A DNA stretch of 64,000 nt from Nemopilema nomurai (lineage: Eukaryota > Cnidaria > Scyphozoa > Rhizostomeae > Rhizostomatidae): the NCBI GenBank assembly GCA_003864495.1, contig ML133376.1, forward strand, positions 558,001 to 622,000, in the 5' to 3' direction. The notes under the pieces were generated by a model. That model searched no databases. It saw only the letters and a list, made by a program, of their open reading frames with translations, and was not told the DNA's origin. The position numbers were made by a program, and so were the translations under genes. This document shows positions 30,427 through 42,634 of the stretch, one piece after another. Position 1 is the first letter of the stretch. The number at the start of each line of letters is the position of its first letter.

Positions 30427-33400
30427 TTTCCTCCATTCATGGTTTAACAAAAAGAGGGTGTTAGAATTGCTTCAGGACACTTCTGGTATCTGTTGCGCTT
30501 CAGTCAATATCAAGCATGTTATATTTTTCGAAGATTTATGTAGAATGGTTTATAAAAAACAACTGTTTGTTGACAAATCAGATTTGCTTCACCAACTATT
30601 CCTCTGTCATCTAAGTTTTCAAAAGCTGGCAATTAGTGAAACATTTGTTCGCACAATAGATGTTGCACTTTGATTGAACTCCAAACAATGTTGATTTTCG
30701 CTACTGTGGTCATTCTTGGATACTTGAGTCTTCAGCCCGAGTGAATCTTCTATAGTCAAGAAGTTTTCAGAGTCCATGGCAATTCAAAAGTCAATTCAAT
30801 TATTGTATATGAACACAAAGTTATTCAAAATAGCGTAATATTGCTTCGCCCTAGCAATTTAAGCTGTCTCATTTATCCATGCACACTGGTCAAGCAGTTG
30901 GAGCCAATGAAGAATCAATTACTGCTCACTCCAAAACTCGATGAATCACGCTACTTGTTGAATTCCAAAGCAGTAAATGCTTTTAAATCGCGATCGACAA
31001 CTCCATGCTGATTTTGCAACTGAAACGATGGGGCAAAACATTGGCACAAAATGATCTGCTCAGTCAATGGGTTCTTTCCGCTAATCGGCACATGTGCAAG
31101 CAAAGAAGAGCTCCGCGATGCAAGCAGTAGAAAATAAGTTCAAGACATTCAGAACGTCTCTTGGTCAAAAGCAAGTGAGATATTCCTTTTCGCCATCTGT
31201 TTTGACTAAGACAGTTCTTCTAGTAACTTGGTTTTCTTGTTCACAATAGAAGATTTTAAAGATTAATGAAGATCAGCTTTACTTTCGTTTTCGGGGGGAC
31301 GGTCAGTCTTACAGCACATCTGCACACAGTTTTCAGTTCTTATTGATGTAGGTGTTCATACGAATATGAAACCATGTTATTCGGCAACACCAATAATTGA
31401 ATGCCGGCCACATTTCTGCTTGCAACACAGCTGTTCCACACTTGCTACAAATCGCTACAATTCCTCTAATTCACAAGTTAAGTATTTCCAGATGCCACTG
31501 CGAAGGAGCAGTTAATGGGCTCACAATGGGAAATTGGTCGCTACCAGGACTCAACCCATGCTCCCTTATTCTGAACGAGGCTTCTTTGCACCATCATCGA
31601 AAAGACTCTTATACTGAAGACCATGGAAGACAGCGATACTGGACTTTGACAGCCAGCCTTGGCCCTGAACCGGGCATACCAGAGGCGTTGCTTTACAAAG
31701 AAGAGCGGCTGAAGAACCAACGGCATGGTGCTCTGTCACACAGCTTGATGCTCCCTCAGATCAACAGCTAAAATCTGGACTCTAGATCTTTCTTTTTGCC
31801 AGAGCAATGAATCAAATGTTCATCAGATTTTTTGAGTGCAAAAGCAGTTTCAACGACATACAAGAAGTTGACCTATTTGGGTTTTAGCATTTTAACGGCA
31901 ATTATCGTACTCCTGTAAATTGTTAATCAGTTAATTGAAGCAGAACCTTCTCGAATTTGGGTGTTCCAATTTGAAGATCATGACCAGAGATGAGTAAAAA
32001 TGATACTGTGAAGCTCGATGTGTACTTCGAGACCCCTTACACATGGTAGGAACTAGCTTTGATGATTGATTCAGTGTAAAGTTGGGGTTTTAAAGTTCAA
32101 TGCAATGGATAATGTCAGATTGAAAGTTGTCAGTTCCAGGAACCTAGTTTGCGGGAGTGCAGCTTGTTCCCGCATAAACTCGACTCGACACAAGCTTCCT
32201 AATTGCCAATGACGTAATTCTGTTCTCCCGTCTCTTAAAGCATTCTTTGAGAATTTCTCTCTTTATCTGACTGACATTCTTAAAACTATAGATCACTCCT
32301 TCTGATAATGTTAAATTTTTCTGATGGATTCGTCATCTTTGACCGAATTTTCCCTTATCTTTACGCCTGTTGATTGCATTTTCAAACATGCTACATAAAA
32401 GTTCGCGAGTTTTTTTCAAAGATTGGCAACCTTCGTCATAAAACTTACACTTTTTTCAATTATTCATAGACGTTGGTTAGATATTGTCATTTTTTTCATC
32501 CCACAACTTGACAAAACACGTGCGTATCCACATTGTGGTTGATTCTCTAAGTTCATTATCCCCTTCGTGCTGTAGAGAAGTACAGAAGAGGTGGGCAGCA
32601 ACAATTTACATTCTCTCCCTACTACTCATACCCCTTGACGTGTCAAGCAGCCGGGGGTATATGGGGAGTTAGTAACGGGGGTACAAGATTTATTTCTGAC
32701 TTGAACATCAAAGTCTTCCTCGAACGTATTGATTCAATAATTCTATAATTCTATCATGCAGGCCATACAGTATCTTTTAAGGATCTTTTTGAGCTTCATC
32801 CTCAAGAGCATCGCTTATAGCAATTCCATGAGAGTTTTTGCTGACAGCGCAAAAGCATGCAAATATTGAAAGTTTAAAAGTAGAAGGTAAAACCAGCTTT
32901 GTGGATTCGGTTTTCGATAAAAAGTTGTTTGGAAGAGGACCTGAAGATCAGACGGGGAAGTGTTCAAGAGCTGACATAAGAAAACTTATTTGAAGAATTT
33001 CTTAAATTTTTTGATGATGTGACTTGGAAAAATTTGTGAATGCTTTAAACTTATGGTATGGAAATGTTATAAAGGCGCTATAGATAAGGTGAATTTTCAT
33101 GAGATACTAAAGTACAAATGGGTTGTTAGCTATGAAAAAGTCATTGTAGAGCTGAGATCAATTTCGTGTCAAGTGTCAATTTTATGGCAGTGCCTTATTT
33201 CTCTCTTCCTTCTGATTTTGCTCAAGTCAACCTTTCAACTCATTAAGTCAATATTTTGGTTGTCTCTGCATTGAAGCTTCACCAGATATTTGAGGTTGAA
33301 GGAGAATAAATGTTTTGCTGCAACATCAAACCACTGCTACTTTCTTTCCTCATTGTAGTTCTGTATTGTCAAATTTCTTTATGCTACGTGTTGTGAAATA

Positions 33401-34059
33401 ATCTTTAATGGCAACTATATGTAAGGGCCTGATATACTGAATAATTGCATTCTTCAGTTTTGATGACATTTGTTAATAATTTCAATCCCAACTTTTGTAC
33501 GATCATACCTTTTTGTATAATCAAGAAAGAAAAAAATTATCAAGCAGATTTATCTAATTAGTCTGAGGCAGTATAGCCAGTAGCCTTAGGATTTCTCCTT
33601 AATACACATGAACAAACTTTGGTAGGTTAGACAGCTGGGCTGGGAAAGAAGCATAAGATATATTTTTATAAAGTCTTATTGACTGCTGCTAAATCGCATG
33701 CTCATTCTATTTTCTGTACACTCAACATCTCCTGAAGAGTGTGTATCATCAAAGAGTTGGAAATAGATTACATCAATACAGTGTAGATTACATCAATACA
33801 TTGGCATGTAGAGTGTAGAGTGTTGATACATACATCTCCTGAAAGGTGAGCTATCCATGAAACAGGCTTGTAGAGATGAAACATGTAGTTTTATTTTCTC
33901 CAACTCTATGCTATATTTCAATTATTTATTTAGTTATATTTGTCAATGAAAACTGAAACTGAAAACATTTATTGACATCAAATAGCTATGTGCAACAAGA
34001 AAAAAACAAGCTTAGCGGCGAAATTAGAGATTCCAATGCATCACACAATTCAAACTTCT
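30427..34059. other. Spacer between two - strand genes
   Basis: No confident gene. A + strand ORF at about 31397-31771 and a second frame across 31490-31570 (DATAKEQLMGSQWEIGRYQD) hint at decayed coding sequence but match nothing I know. The stretch 33760-33830 contains short repeats of gattacatcaatac. TTTATT at 33968-33973 is an AATAAA on the - strand and probably the poly(A) signal of the WD40/SOCS gene. Confidence 0.5.
33968..33973 (-). terminator. Poly(A) signal AATAAA for the WD40/SOCS-box gene
   Basis: On the - strand this reads AATAAA, about 87 bases downstream of the stop codon at 34060, a normal distance for a short animal 3' UTR. Confidence 0.55.
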
Positions 34060-35568
34060 TCATATTTGGCTATACAAAAGAAAGGACTCCAAATTCTTTG
34101 GCAACAAAAGACTACTGACTTTGTTCGTTGGTGTTTGACTTAGAATTGCCAATCTACAAATGTGCTGCAAATTCAAAACCCTCTGTAGCTGCCAAATTCT
34201 TATCTGTCCATCATTATATGCAGCAGCAAGCTCCTGACAGGATTTTGCAAAAGAAACTTGAAACACTGCTTGAGATAAGACATCGGGAATTTCCTCAGAA
34301 GCATCAAGGCATCTGCATAATTTCCCTGTATTTGTGTCGAATAAAAGAACCTTTCCATTAACTGTTCCAGCAGCTAACAATAGACCATCAGGAGCAAAAC
34401 TAACACAGCTTGAAAGCAAGTGTTCCATCTCCAAATTGTAATCGAACAAGCAGAGCGTTTCACCTTTATTCAAAAGAAACATTTTCAGAGGTCCATATCT
34501 CCATGCAATGGCAACAACGCCTTTTTGTAATGGGTCAAAATCAAAGTCACAAGGAGAGTTCAAAATGTCTGTACTGTCATTTTGGCTAACTATGGCACAG
34601 CATTGTCCTGATATCGATTCAATGAAGATGCAATGTCCACGGTTTGATGAAATGCCAATGATATCTGAGTCTGTAGAAAACTTACAGTTTGTGACAGAAT
34701 CAGAAAATGAGGGACAAATAATTTGGCAACTAATTCCCCACAGACATTTTATTCTGTTATCTTTCAAAACATCCCACATGCATATTTCATGAACATCTCT
34801 ATCCCTGTACAGAGACAGGGATACTTTGCTGACAGAAACAAGTTTTGAGCAACACCTTGAATGGACAGCACACACAACTCTACCACAAAACGTTGAGCCC
34901 CATTGGCCTCGTGGCGTGTATGCGAATTCCGAAAACCAAACTTCATCATCCTCATCAGCACTGGAATCACAATTCAAATCGACACAATCACTTGTGTTAG
35001 TGACGTCATCATCACTTTCATCGTCCCCAGTCTGTCCAGCTTGTTCCGTATCTTCCCTTTTCATGATGACCAAGGAATTTTTCCCGGAATTCAATATTGC
35101 CGTGAGAAGTTGTCCATCGGGACTGAACTTACAACATGGTTGGGGTGAGTAGGTAAATATCGAATGTGAACAAGACTCGTAAGCATATCCACCATCCTTC
35201 TCTTTGTGGCCTTTCTTTATTAGCCACAGTGTAATAAACCCGGCTGTTGGAGCAGCGTTGGAAAGAGCGAGATGTTGCACACCATCTTGATGAACCAGCT
35301 GGCGCTTAATTACCGACGTGCATACAATTAATCTGTCATCGTCAGGACTGAAGCTGCAGCCGAGGGCAGAAAGCGGCGAACCCTGATTGATCGATTGCAA
35401 GTCCTCGTTGCAGCTACTCGCATTTAGTCTTGCAACAATGCAAGGGACGCGAGGCGCATCGGATTTCCGCGGGAATGCCTGCCAACATCTGGCAGAACTT
35501 CTTTTAAAATTCACAACGCTGTTGCAAGTTCCAGCAACAGGACCATGTCCTGGCCCTCCGATACCCAT
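34060..35568 (-). CDS. WD40-repeat protein with C-terminal SOCS box
   Basis: An open frame of 502 residues from ATG 35568 (MGIGGPGHGP) to the stop at 34060. It also extends upstream in frame (SEISYQN and beyond), so a 5' exon may supply the true start. WD40-like units appear as GCSFSPDDDRLIVCTSV, CCKFSPDGQLLTAIL, NCKFSTDSDIIGISSNRG, CVSFAPDGLLLAAGTVNGKV and AAAYNDGQIRIWQL. An acidic insert (DDESDDDV ... SSADEDDEVW) splits the propeller. The end, LQHICRLAI ... LLLPKNLESFLLY, is a SOCS box: a BC box binding Elongin B/C followed by a Cul5-box-like segment. WD40 plus SOCS box is the WSB1/WSB2 arrangement, so it probably selects substrates for a Cullin-5 ubiquitin ligase. Family assignment is by architecture; orthology to WSB is unproven. 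Confidence 0.75.
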   Translation of the reverse strand: MGIGGPGHGPVAGTCNSVVNFKRSSARCWQAFPRKSDAPRVPCIVARLNASSCNEDLQSINQGSPLSALGCSFSPDDDRLIVCTSVIKRQLVHQDGVQHLALSNAAPTAGFITLWLIKKGHKEKDGGYAYESCSHSIFTYSPQPCCKFSPDGQLLTAILNSGKNSLVIMKREDTEQAGQTGDDESDDDVTNTSDCVDLNCDSSADEDDEVWFSEFAYTPRGQWGSTFCGRVVCAVHSRCCSKLVSVSKVSLSLYRDRDVHEICMWDVLKDNRIKCLWGISCQIICPSFSDSVTNCKFSTDSDIIGISSNRGHCIFIESISGQCCAIVSQNDSTDILNSPCDFDFDPLQKGVVAIAWRYGPLKMFLLNKGETLCLFDYNLEMEHLLSSCVSFAPDGLLLAAGTVNGKVLLFDTNTGKLCRCLDASEEIPDVLSQAVFQVSFAKSCQELAAAYNDGQIRIWQLQRVLNLQHICRLAILSQTPTNKVSSLLLPKNLESFLLYSQI

Positions 35569-38200
35569 GTTTTGATAACTGATTTCAGAGTGTAGACCAT
35601 TTGCAACAAGCCTCTCTTGCATGCAGAATAACAAACAAACATTGTGGGGATGGGAGAAAATAGATACAAGTTGGATCAAGATCTGTGCTAAAAAAGAAGG
35701 AAATGCAGACATGTTTGATATCTGCAAAAGTATATTCTGTGAATAAATTCCATTCTTTGGAAGATTTTAAGCTTACAAATGCCAAGGGAGAATATCTTCT
35801 GCGCTTCTTGCTTCTTTTGTCTAAGTACCACACACCCCCTTCACTTTCAAAGATCATTTCTCAAATTGTTCAAACTGAAACGTTTCAATTCGAGTGTGAG
35901 GATTCATCCAGAAGAGTTTTTGGAATTTATCATAAATATTTTGTCTAGTAATGAATGGTGGTGTGTTTGAACGACCGCAAAGACCCTTGGGTAAAATATG
36001 TATGTCCAGCTTCCTTTGCTAACCGAATTGTCTGGCAATAGCTTTACTTCGTGAACGTTTTTAATCAACAAGAGCATAATACAACACAAGAACCTAGTCT
36101 TTTTGAGCAAATCCGTCATGCAAAATCACATTAAAGCATTGCGTGTTCGGCATAATGGAAGACGCTGAATAATTCAGGCGTGTGCTCTTTACGCCAGATC
36201 CGCTGCGACTGAAGGAAGTACGTTTAACATTAAGTGCACATGTTCACTTTTATCTGCACAGCAGGAGCTGACAATTTAACAAGCATCTACCTGTGTTAAC
36301 GTGACTCTATCCAGGGGGAGCTTCGGCAGATGCAAAATATATTTCTTATTGACTTCATTTGACCAAAAGAACGTGGTATTCTTTGTTTTCAATTGCCCAA
36401 TTTTTCCCATTTATATTAACGCCTAAATACTCTTTCTTCCGAACAGCAGTATATTTAATCACTTATCGTCAGATTTGAGCCATTTTCTGACACTCAACAG
36501 CAACGCAGTATTCCAACTCCTTTGAATATAGTTTATAAGGGCTACAGAGAGCTTTTCTAAATCAAGCCTTTGAATACATTTCTAAATGCAGTAGAGACAA
36601 AGAATGGTTTTGACTCCACTCTAAGCAAGAAACACTTTCTGCATTAATGAAGAACTTGCATTTGGCACATAACTTTGGCTCACAATGAACGACCATAGTT
36701 AGCGGTGAGGTGATGAATGCAGAAAAATACTCTTAAAGGATACTCAGTTGTTACAAAATAGACACCGAAGAAATGAAAACAAATCAAGCAGCCTTCTTTC
36801 CTGTAAGCCCTCGGTAATGTTTGCTTCTAAAATAGGCGTTCCCTCTGAATCCACTTTTGTGTAAATTTAGAATAGATAAATTAACTTCAGATCTTGTATT
36901 CACTTTTCAATCCTTTGAACTTCATCTTAATGACTATCTCGCGTTGGTAAGCTTCTTAACTTGATCTAAAAGCCTTACATCACAGCTCAAAAAATCCAAT
37001 TTTTTTGGTGCTTTTGAAATGAGCACGATATAAGAATAAGGTTTTTGATAAACTCATATTTTAGATATAATTTCTTGCGAAACGATGAAACCATGAAAAG
37101 TGAAGCAGGTTTTCTGCGTCTTAACTTATCGGCATTCGATAAAAACATTAAATCGTTTGAAACTTTGCATATGCTTATTCTAAACTGTCAACAGACCTGT
37201 CAGTTCCCAAATTAATTACGTTTTTTATTTATTGAAAGTAATACGAGCAGTGACATTCTACCAAAGTATTTAGTGATTGACATAACATGCAAATCGAAGT
37301 TTATGAACTATGATTAGCAGAACCGTCGCAAGAGTTTTAAACTTTTGAATGTTTGTGATACCAAGAAAATGAATTTGCTGAACAAGTACTTACTGTACTG
37401 CCAAAATTAACCAATATCTCCAACATTGATTAATAGAAATATCGATAACCATTAGAACCATTGCTTGGATAAGAAACATCTAAACAAGTTCTATTTTGGC
37501 ACATCAAAGGCCAATCAAAGAGCCAATCAAAAGGAAGAATTAAGGACGAACATGAAATGAACTTAAAAAGGGGGAGGGGGTGGAGAATATTCGTTGCTGG
37601 TTCCAGGCCCTCTTTCAAGCAGTGGCGGCTTAGGGACTTCGGGGCCCGAGACCCGGGGCCAAAATCGGGGCGGAGCCCTTGCTTGAAATTTTTTGTTAGC
37701 TAACATTATTCTTTAATATTGTTCTTTTCCATTATAATTGCTTTGCCTCAAGATGGTGCCTTTTAGTTTTTCTTAGGTGCTGGACCCCTTCGGCGTCGCC
37801 AAAAGTGTGGGCCCTGCCCTCTCAAAAACCACAACTGCTTTCAGGCCATGCTTACATGACAACTCAGTGCAAAGCCGCTTGCACAACGAAGCCTGTGACG
37901 CTTTCCAGTTGGTGCTTTCTTATCAAGCATTGCCCCAACTCTTTAAAAGAGGAAGTGGGTAATGTTCTAGGAATGGCGCTGTGCATCACGCTTATTCTCC
38001 TAGGTGCCTAATAAGTCACCCCCACCTAAAGGTTTCCCTACGATTCCCACCCCCCTCTCAACATATCCCCCCCCCCTATTAGATTCTCTTCATATTTCCA
38101 ACCCCCCTCCACCTGTACCCACCTTCTCATTTATAAGGCACCTAAAAGTATATGGCTGGGGTGGAAAATGTTAGTGGAATAGAGTTAGCGTTAGAATAAT
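35569..38200. other. Spacer with a GC-rich repeat-like patch
   Basis: Just upstream of the WD40 frame, the - strand reads ttgtttgttattctgcatgcaag, a plausible acceptor suggesting an upstream exon not identified here. The stretch 37619-37690 (agtggcggcttagggacttc, then ggggcccgagacccggggcc) and 37778-37830 are GC-rich in an AT-rich background and look like remnants of a dispersed element. C-rich runs occur at 38045-38110. No gene was seen. Confidence 0.45.
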
Positions 38201-39136
38201 TCAAATTACAGTCTCCTTGGAAAACCAGAAGTCTCGAAAGGAAGAAGAACATTCATTTTGCGAATGTTTCGTCCTAGTGATTTTCGCACTGTCAAATATT
38301 GCAAAATTTTCCATGACAATTCCCGAATCGGTCCGGCTTAAATTTCGATCATCCTCGGACTGACAATAGCTCCACTTTTTCCATTTTGCGTTGAAGCTCC
38401 TTGACCTCGCATTCATTCGCGTGAGCAACAAACAGCGCACTTTGCAATCAGAGCACAAGTCGACTGGCCTAAAGCCCTCCGCGTCTTTCACAAACACGTC
38501 TGCGCACGAGTTCAACAGAAGCCTGACAATGCTGACGTCATTTGCCCGCGCGGCCATATGCAGTGGTGTCCTGCCTTGCTCTCCTTGCCGGTTCACGTCT
38601 AGGCCTATCTCCACAAGCACCACCGCCAGCCTGCTATTGCGATCGCTGCAACACCGGTGCAGCAAATTGTTGCCGTTTTTGTCCTTCTCTTCGAGGTAGC
38701 TTTTAACCGACGGCGACATGCGAATTATGACGTTAAGCAGAGCGAAGTCAGAGTTTTCTATGGCCTGGCTCAACAACTGTTTTATCACCTCGCGATGTCG
38801 TATGCGTGGCTTCACGTGGCAATAAGTTTCTGAGGCAAGCTCTCTCCTCCTTATCTGCGGACTTACGCGCCTCCTGGCATCTGTGAGCCCCCCTTGCCTG
38901 CTTTGTCCTTGCATAAACCTTGTGCATAAACTTGCGACAACTCCGTAACCGCGTAATTTGTCGATATTTTCGACACTCGAAGGACCTCGCGCCTGCGACA
39001 AATCTCGAATCCATTCTTGATTCCGCAAACCGTAGACGGCCTTTTCAAACCGCGAGATATTCGCTTTTACCCTAGGCTTAGGAGTCAAGGGCTTTGGCGG
39101 GGGCAATGCGACCTTTCTTCGCGGCGTTCGTTCCAT
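38201..39136 (-). CDS. Ankyrin-repeat protein, single coding exon
   Basis: First ATG at 39136 (MERTPRRKVALPPPKP), stop at 38201, 311 residues. The frame is open upstream only to a TAA near 39215. The N-terminal 110 residues are basic and Pro/Arg-rich, probably disordered. About 120-240 form ankyrin repeats: DKNGNNLLHRCC (with Cys where Ala is usual), GEQGRTPLHMAARANDVSIV with RLLLNSCAD, and KDAEGFRPVDLCSD. The C-terminus is Ser/Arg-rich. It is probably a protein-protein adaptor; no enzymatic domain or membrane segment is present. I cannot assign it to a named ankyrin family. No intron is needed, as in the other two - strand genes nearby. Confidence 0.7.
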   Translation of the reverse strand: MERTPRRKVALPPPKPLTPKPRVKANISRFEKAVYGLRNQEWIRDLSQARGPSSVENIDKLRGYGVVASLCTRFMQGQSRQGGLTDARRRVSPQIRRRELASETYCHVKPRIRHREVIKQLLSQAIENSDFALLNVIIRMSPSVKSYLEEKDKNGNNLLHRCCSDRNSRLAVVLVEIGLDVNRQGEQGRTPLHMAARANDVSIVRLLLNSCADVFVKDAEGFRPVDLCSDCKVRCLLLTRMNARSRSFNAKWKKWSYCQSEDDRNLSRTDSGIVMENFAIFDSAKITRTKHSQNECSSSFRDFWFSKETVI

Positions 39137-42100
39137 TTTCCGTGCGGTGGCTGGATTCACTCCTTGGTGACTTCCTTCACACGGAATCGCTGATAATTCC
39201 ACCCTCGGCTTTGGTTACTTTCCCGTTGTCTCCTGATATCCAATTGAGTGCTTGACCCCTACAGCAATTCTCTTTTTTTAAGGACAACTGTGTTCTACAG
39301 AGCAAACTAGCCAAGTATTTGAATAGCATGATTTCTCCATCGCTTCCTGCTCAGCGCTTTCAAAAACGCGTGCATTTGCGCCGATATTGTCTGACAAAAA
39401 GGGCCGAACGAGTGTTCAATGAAGCCGGAAAATACAATAAATTGACACAACTTGCTTTAGGATAAAGTGTTTTTCTCCTGCTTTTCCTTTATGCTTGTAG
39501 GCAAACACTCCAAATCGTTTCAAATCATATCAATTCATCGTTACATTGTCACTTGTGGCTTTCTATCGGCTGCCTTTTCAAAAGCGTTTGCATCCAAAAA
39601 TATCGATTCAGATTTCTGAGCTCTCATTCATTAATTCAAATATCCTGGGAATTAGTTACTTTCAATTGTCGACTTTTTTGCTGAGTCCAATCTTCTCTTG
39701 AACTGTATTTAATAGATACACATAGTATTAACAAGTTTTCAAAATCCCCTTTTATCTGAAATTTTCCAGCGTTGCAGTTTAAATTTCTCCTCTCTGAAAA
39801 CTATCATAGAATAAGCAAGCTACCGAACGAATTGTCCATGTGAAACGAGAATTCCAAGCACCGAGCTCATGCCAGATCTATCCCGCCTTTCGCGGCAAAA
39901 CGTGTCGTAACAATTCTGTAAAAAGCCAAGACAGACTAAACCAGCCTCAGACGAACTGTGTCACCCAGCAACCACGTTTTCACTCATTCATTCGAAGATA
40001 CAGAATTGTCGGTTTTCTCCGTTTCCGATGATTCAGCACCCAATCAATCCCCGATTAAAAGCTCATCGTTTAACATTCATATTAATAAATGACATCGCAA
40101 CTTCGTAAAATTTGAAATATCCGTGCGTAACACAAATTTTCTTGCGTTCCAAGACATTCTCCTTTTTTCCTGCTCAATTAGATGCCAGCTCGTCTTCTCG
40201 GATTCCTGGAGTTTTTCGCAATTATGAAGTCACTGATTTGAAACTCTCACCGACGTAAATGCGATTTTCAAGCAGATCCGATTCGGAAAAGTCGCGTGCC
40301 CCTACTAACCAGACTCAGTGGTTTCAACAGCGCCTTACCGTCCGCTCGCTGTAATGTCGACCAAGCCCTGTACATTAGCTCGCTATTCCAGACCCAATCT
40401 TGCTATTAAACGCCCCTTTCCAGCCGGCAATATAAACACAAATGCATGAAAATAAAGAGTTAGAAACCGCATGGTACAAACCCAACAGTTTATAATATTG
40501 TCTCGACCATTTAACGACCTATGAACGGCCGCCTCACACCCAGCTGATGACGTAATTAAATAGCAATTACCCTATGCAAGAATCCTCCGCAGTTTCCTCC
40601 CTTCGAATTTTCTTTTACTGCTTGCATTGTGATTGAAGCTTATTCTATCGAGGTTTTTTTCGTTTTATGTTATCAGTTCTTATTTGAAAGATATAAGCAT
40701 TACCCATGTTTTCATTTTATACCGCGGAGGCTGTAGCAGTATTGAAAGCACCGAAAACTGGAAAACAGTAAAAAGAGCAGAGACTCATGGGAGGGTTCGC
40801 TGAAAGCCTAAAAATAATCACAAAATGTACAGTCAGTAATGAGAGCATTTTTCCTTTTGCACATGTAGTGCAGTACGGGCATTATAGAGATAAAATAGGA
40901 TTTGGGAAGAATTCGGTGAATTTCTTTACAGCTTCTCAGGGTATAACGGGAAAGATCGTACCTTTGCAATTGAGAGCTGTATTTTTTAACTGCTGTTAAG
41001 TTTGTAATCTCTTTGAACGCCGGCAGTGATTACTACTATGCTTGTTTCTTTGAAATAAATTTCATTTTCAATGCATTCATTTTGCATAACCTTTGAGTTT
41101 TCAGTTTTGCTAATGTTTGATTTGTTCTAACTGCAAAAGCCACCCAGTTTAACCAGAGAGCAACAAAATTTGAGAAGACATGTCACTTTTGAGCTTTCTA
41201 TGAGAAATGAATGGATGGATTCGGTGGGGGCCTAGCACTTTGACTCTTTGTTGGTCAATCTAAAATGTGCCTTTTCCTATCAGCATGAATCACCATTCTG
41301 ACAAAGTGGCCAAATCAGTTCCTATACATAACACTCATTAAACAAAGGCGATACTCAAGCTGAAGCGAGTACAAAAGCATGACTAGGCAACTGAAGATGC
41401 ATGATATCTAACGGCCTATCATTCCCCTTTGCTTATTTGTATACCGCTGGCTTAAAACAATCTTATTTAGCATCATCTTTGCTATGATATTGGCTCGTGG
41501 ATCTGCCATCTCAAAGCTCAACATCAACTTGTTCATTGACATTTTCCATTGGGCTACAACGTCAAGCTATGTCTATTCAAATTATTTTTAACAGTATAAT
41601 CGAACTTTAACATTAAACTTAGCTCCAAATGGCATTTTGCATCAGCTTGAGAGATAGACGGAGTCATTTCATTTGCTGGTATATATCAAGATGTTGTTTG
41701 GTACCCGCTCAAGGTCAAATGGGCGAAGTCACGTCACAAGGGTAGACCTGGAGGCTGTTTTTCGGTGACTGGTTACTAATCCTCGCAATGGCTGCCTAGC
41801 TTAGGCCAAGACGCGAAACTGTGAAAAAGATCGGTATGTTGTTTACGTTTTCTTCTTTCTTACTCTTTCTTCATTCTGCTTAATTCTCATATAGCTCTAC
41901 AGGCAATACTGTTCAGATAGATCAATGAAATGTATTCAATGATTTAAAAGAAAGAAGTTCTAGGCGATGATGTGCCGTGATTTACTTGTCCGATATTATC
42001 AAACTATCTTCTACGTTTATTGCTTAAAGGCGCTAACCACATGCTGCTAAGATAAACTGTTTCAAAGCTTAGCTTACGTTCTGTCAGATTAAGAAAAAGA

Positions 42101-42634
42101 CGATTATATAGTTCTATGAAACATGCAGTCAAAGATCATCATATTTGAAATTGTTCTATTTTTTAATTGAACTTCTTGTATCCAATGTTAGCAGCTGAAC
42201 TAATTGTAGTTAAACTGCTGAAATCAACATCTTTGATAAATTGCCAGTTTTTTGACAATAGACTATAGACTATTAAGCTTACAAGTTGTTAAATTAACAG
42301 ATGTCTGTTAGCCTAACCAGAACCAAAAAGTTAATCTAGTCAACTTTTTTGATTATGATATTCTCTGGTTTGTTAAGTCCAAACCTTTTGCTTTTAAAGT
42401 CATTTCTGGTTGATTTTTAAAGGATATAGATCCACAAGGATTGAAGCGCAGCTTTCCATACCTCCACTGTAGCTTCTTATTGAAATATGAATATTTTTCG
42501 AATTGTTTCATTGCAAGCCGTAATTTCAATTTCCTCTTATTCATATTCTGTGAATAATCCCATATCTAGCTTGCCTTAATAAATCGAATGTCCATTTTCA
42601 GAAGTAGATTGCAGCATTCTTCCTTGCAAACAAA
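39137..42634. other. Probable bidirectional intergenic region
   Basis: This lies between the divergently transcribed ankyrin (-) and aminopeptidase (+) genes and should hold both promoters. I found no convincing core promoter. Small ORFs at 39840-40031 and 40787-40999 (ATG at 40787) show no family features. The sequence just upstream of the aminopeptidase ATG, near 42600, has cag at an acceptor-like site, so an upstream 5' UTR exon is possible. Confidence 0.4.

Noticed and set aside
34826..35152. + strand ORFs opposite the WD40/SOCS gene
   Set aside because: Shadow frames of a long coding exon with clear WD40 and SOCS signatures on the - strand.
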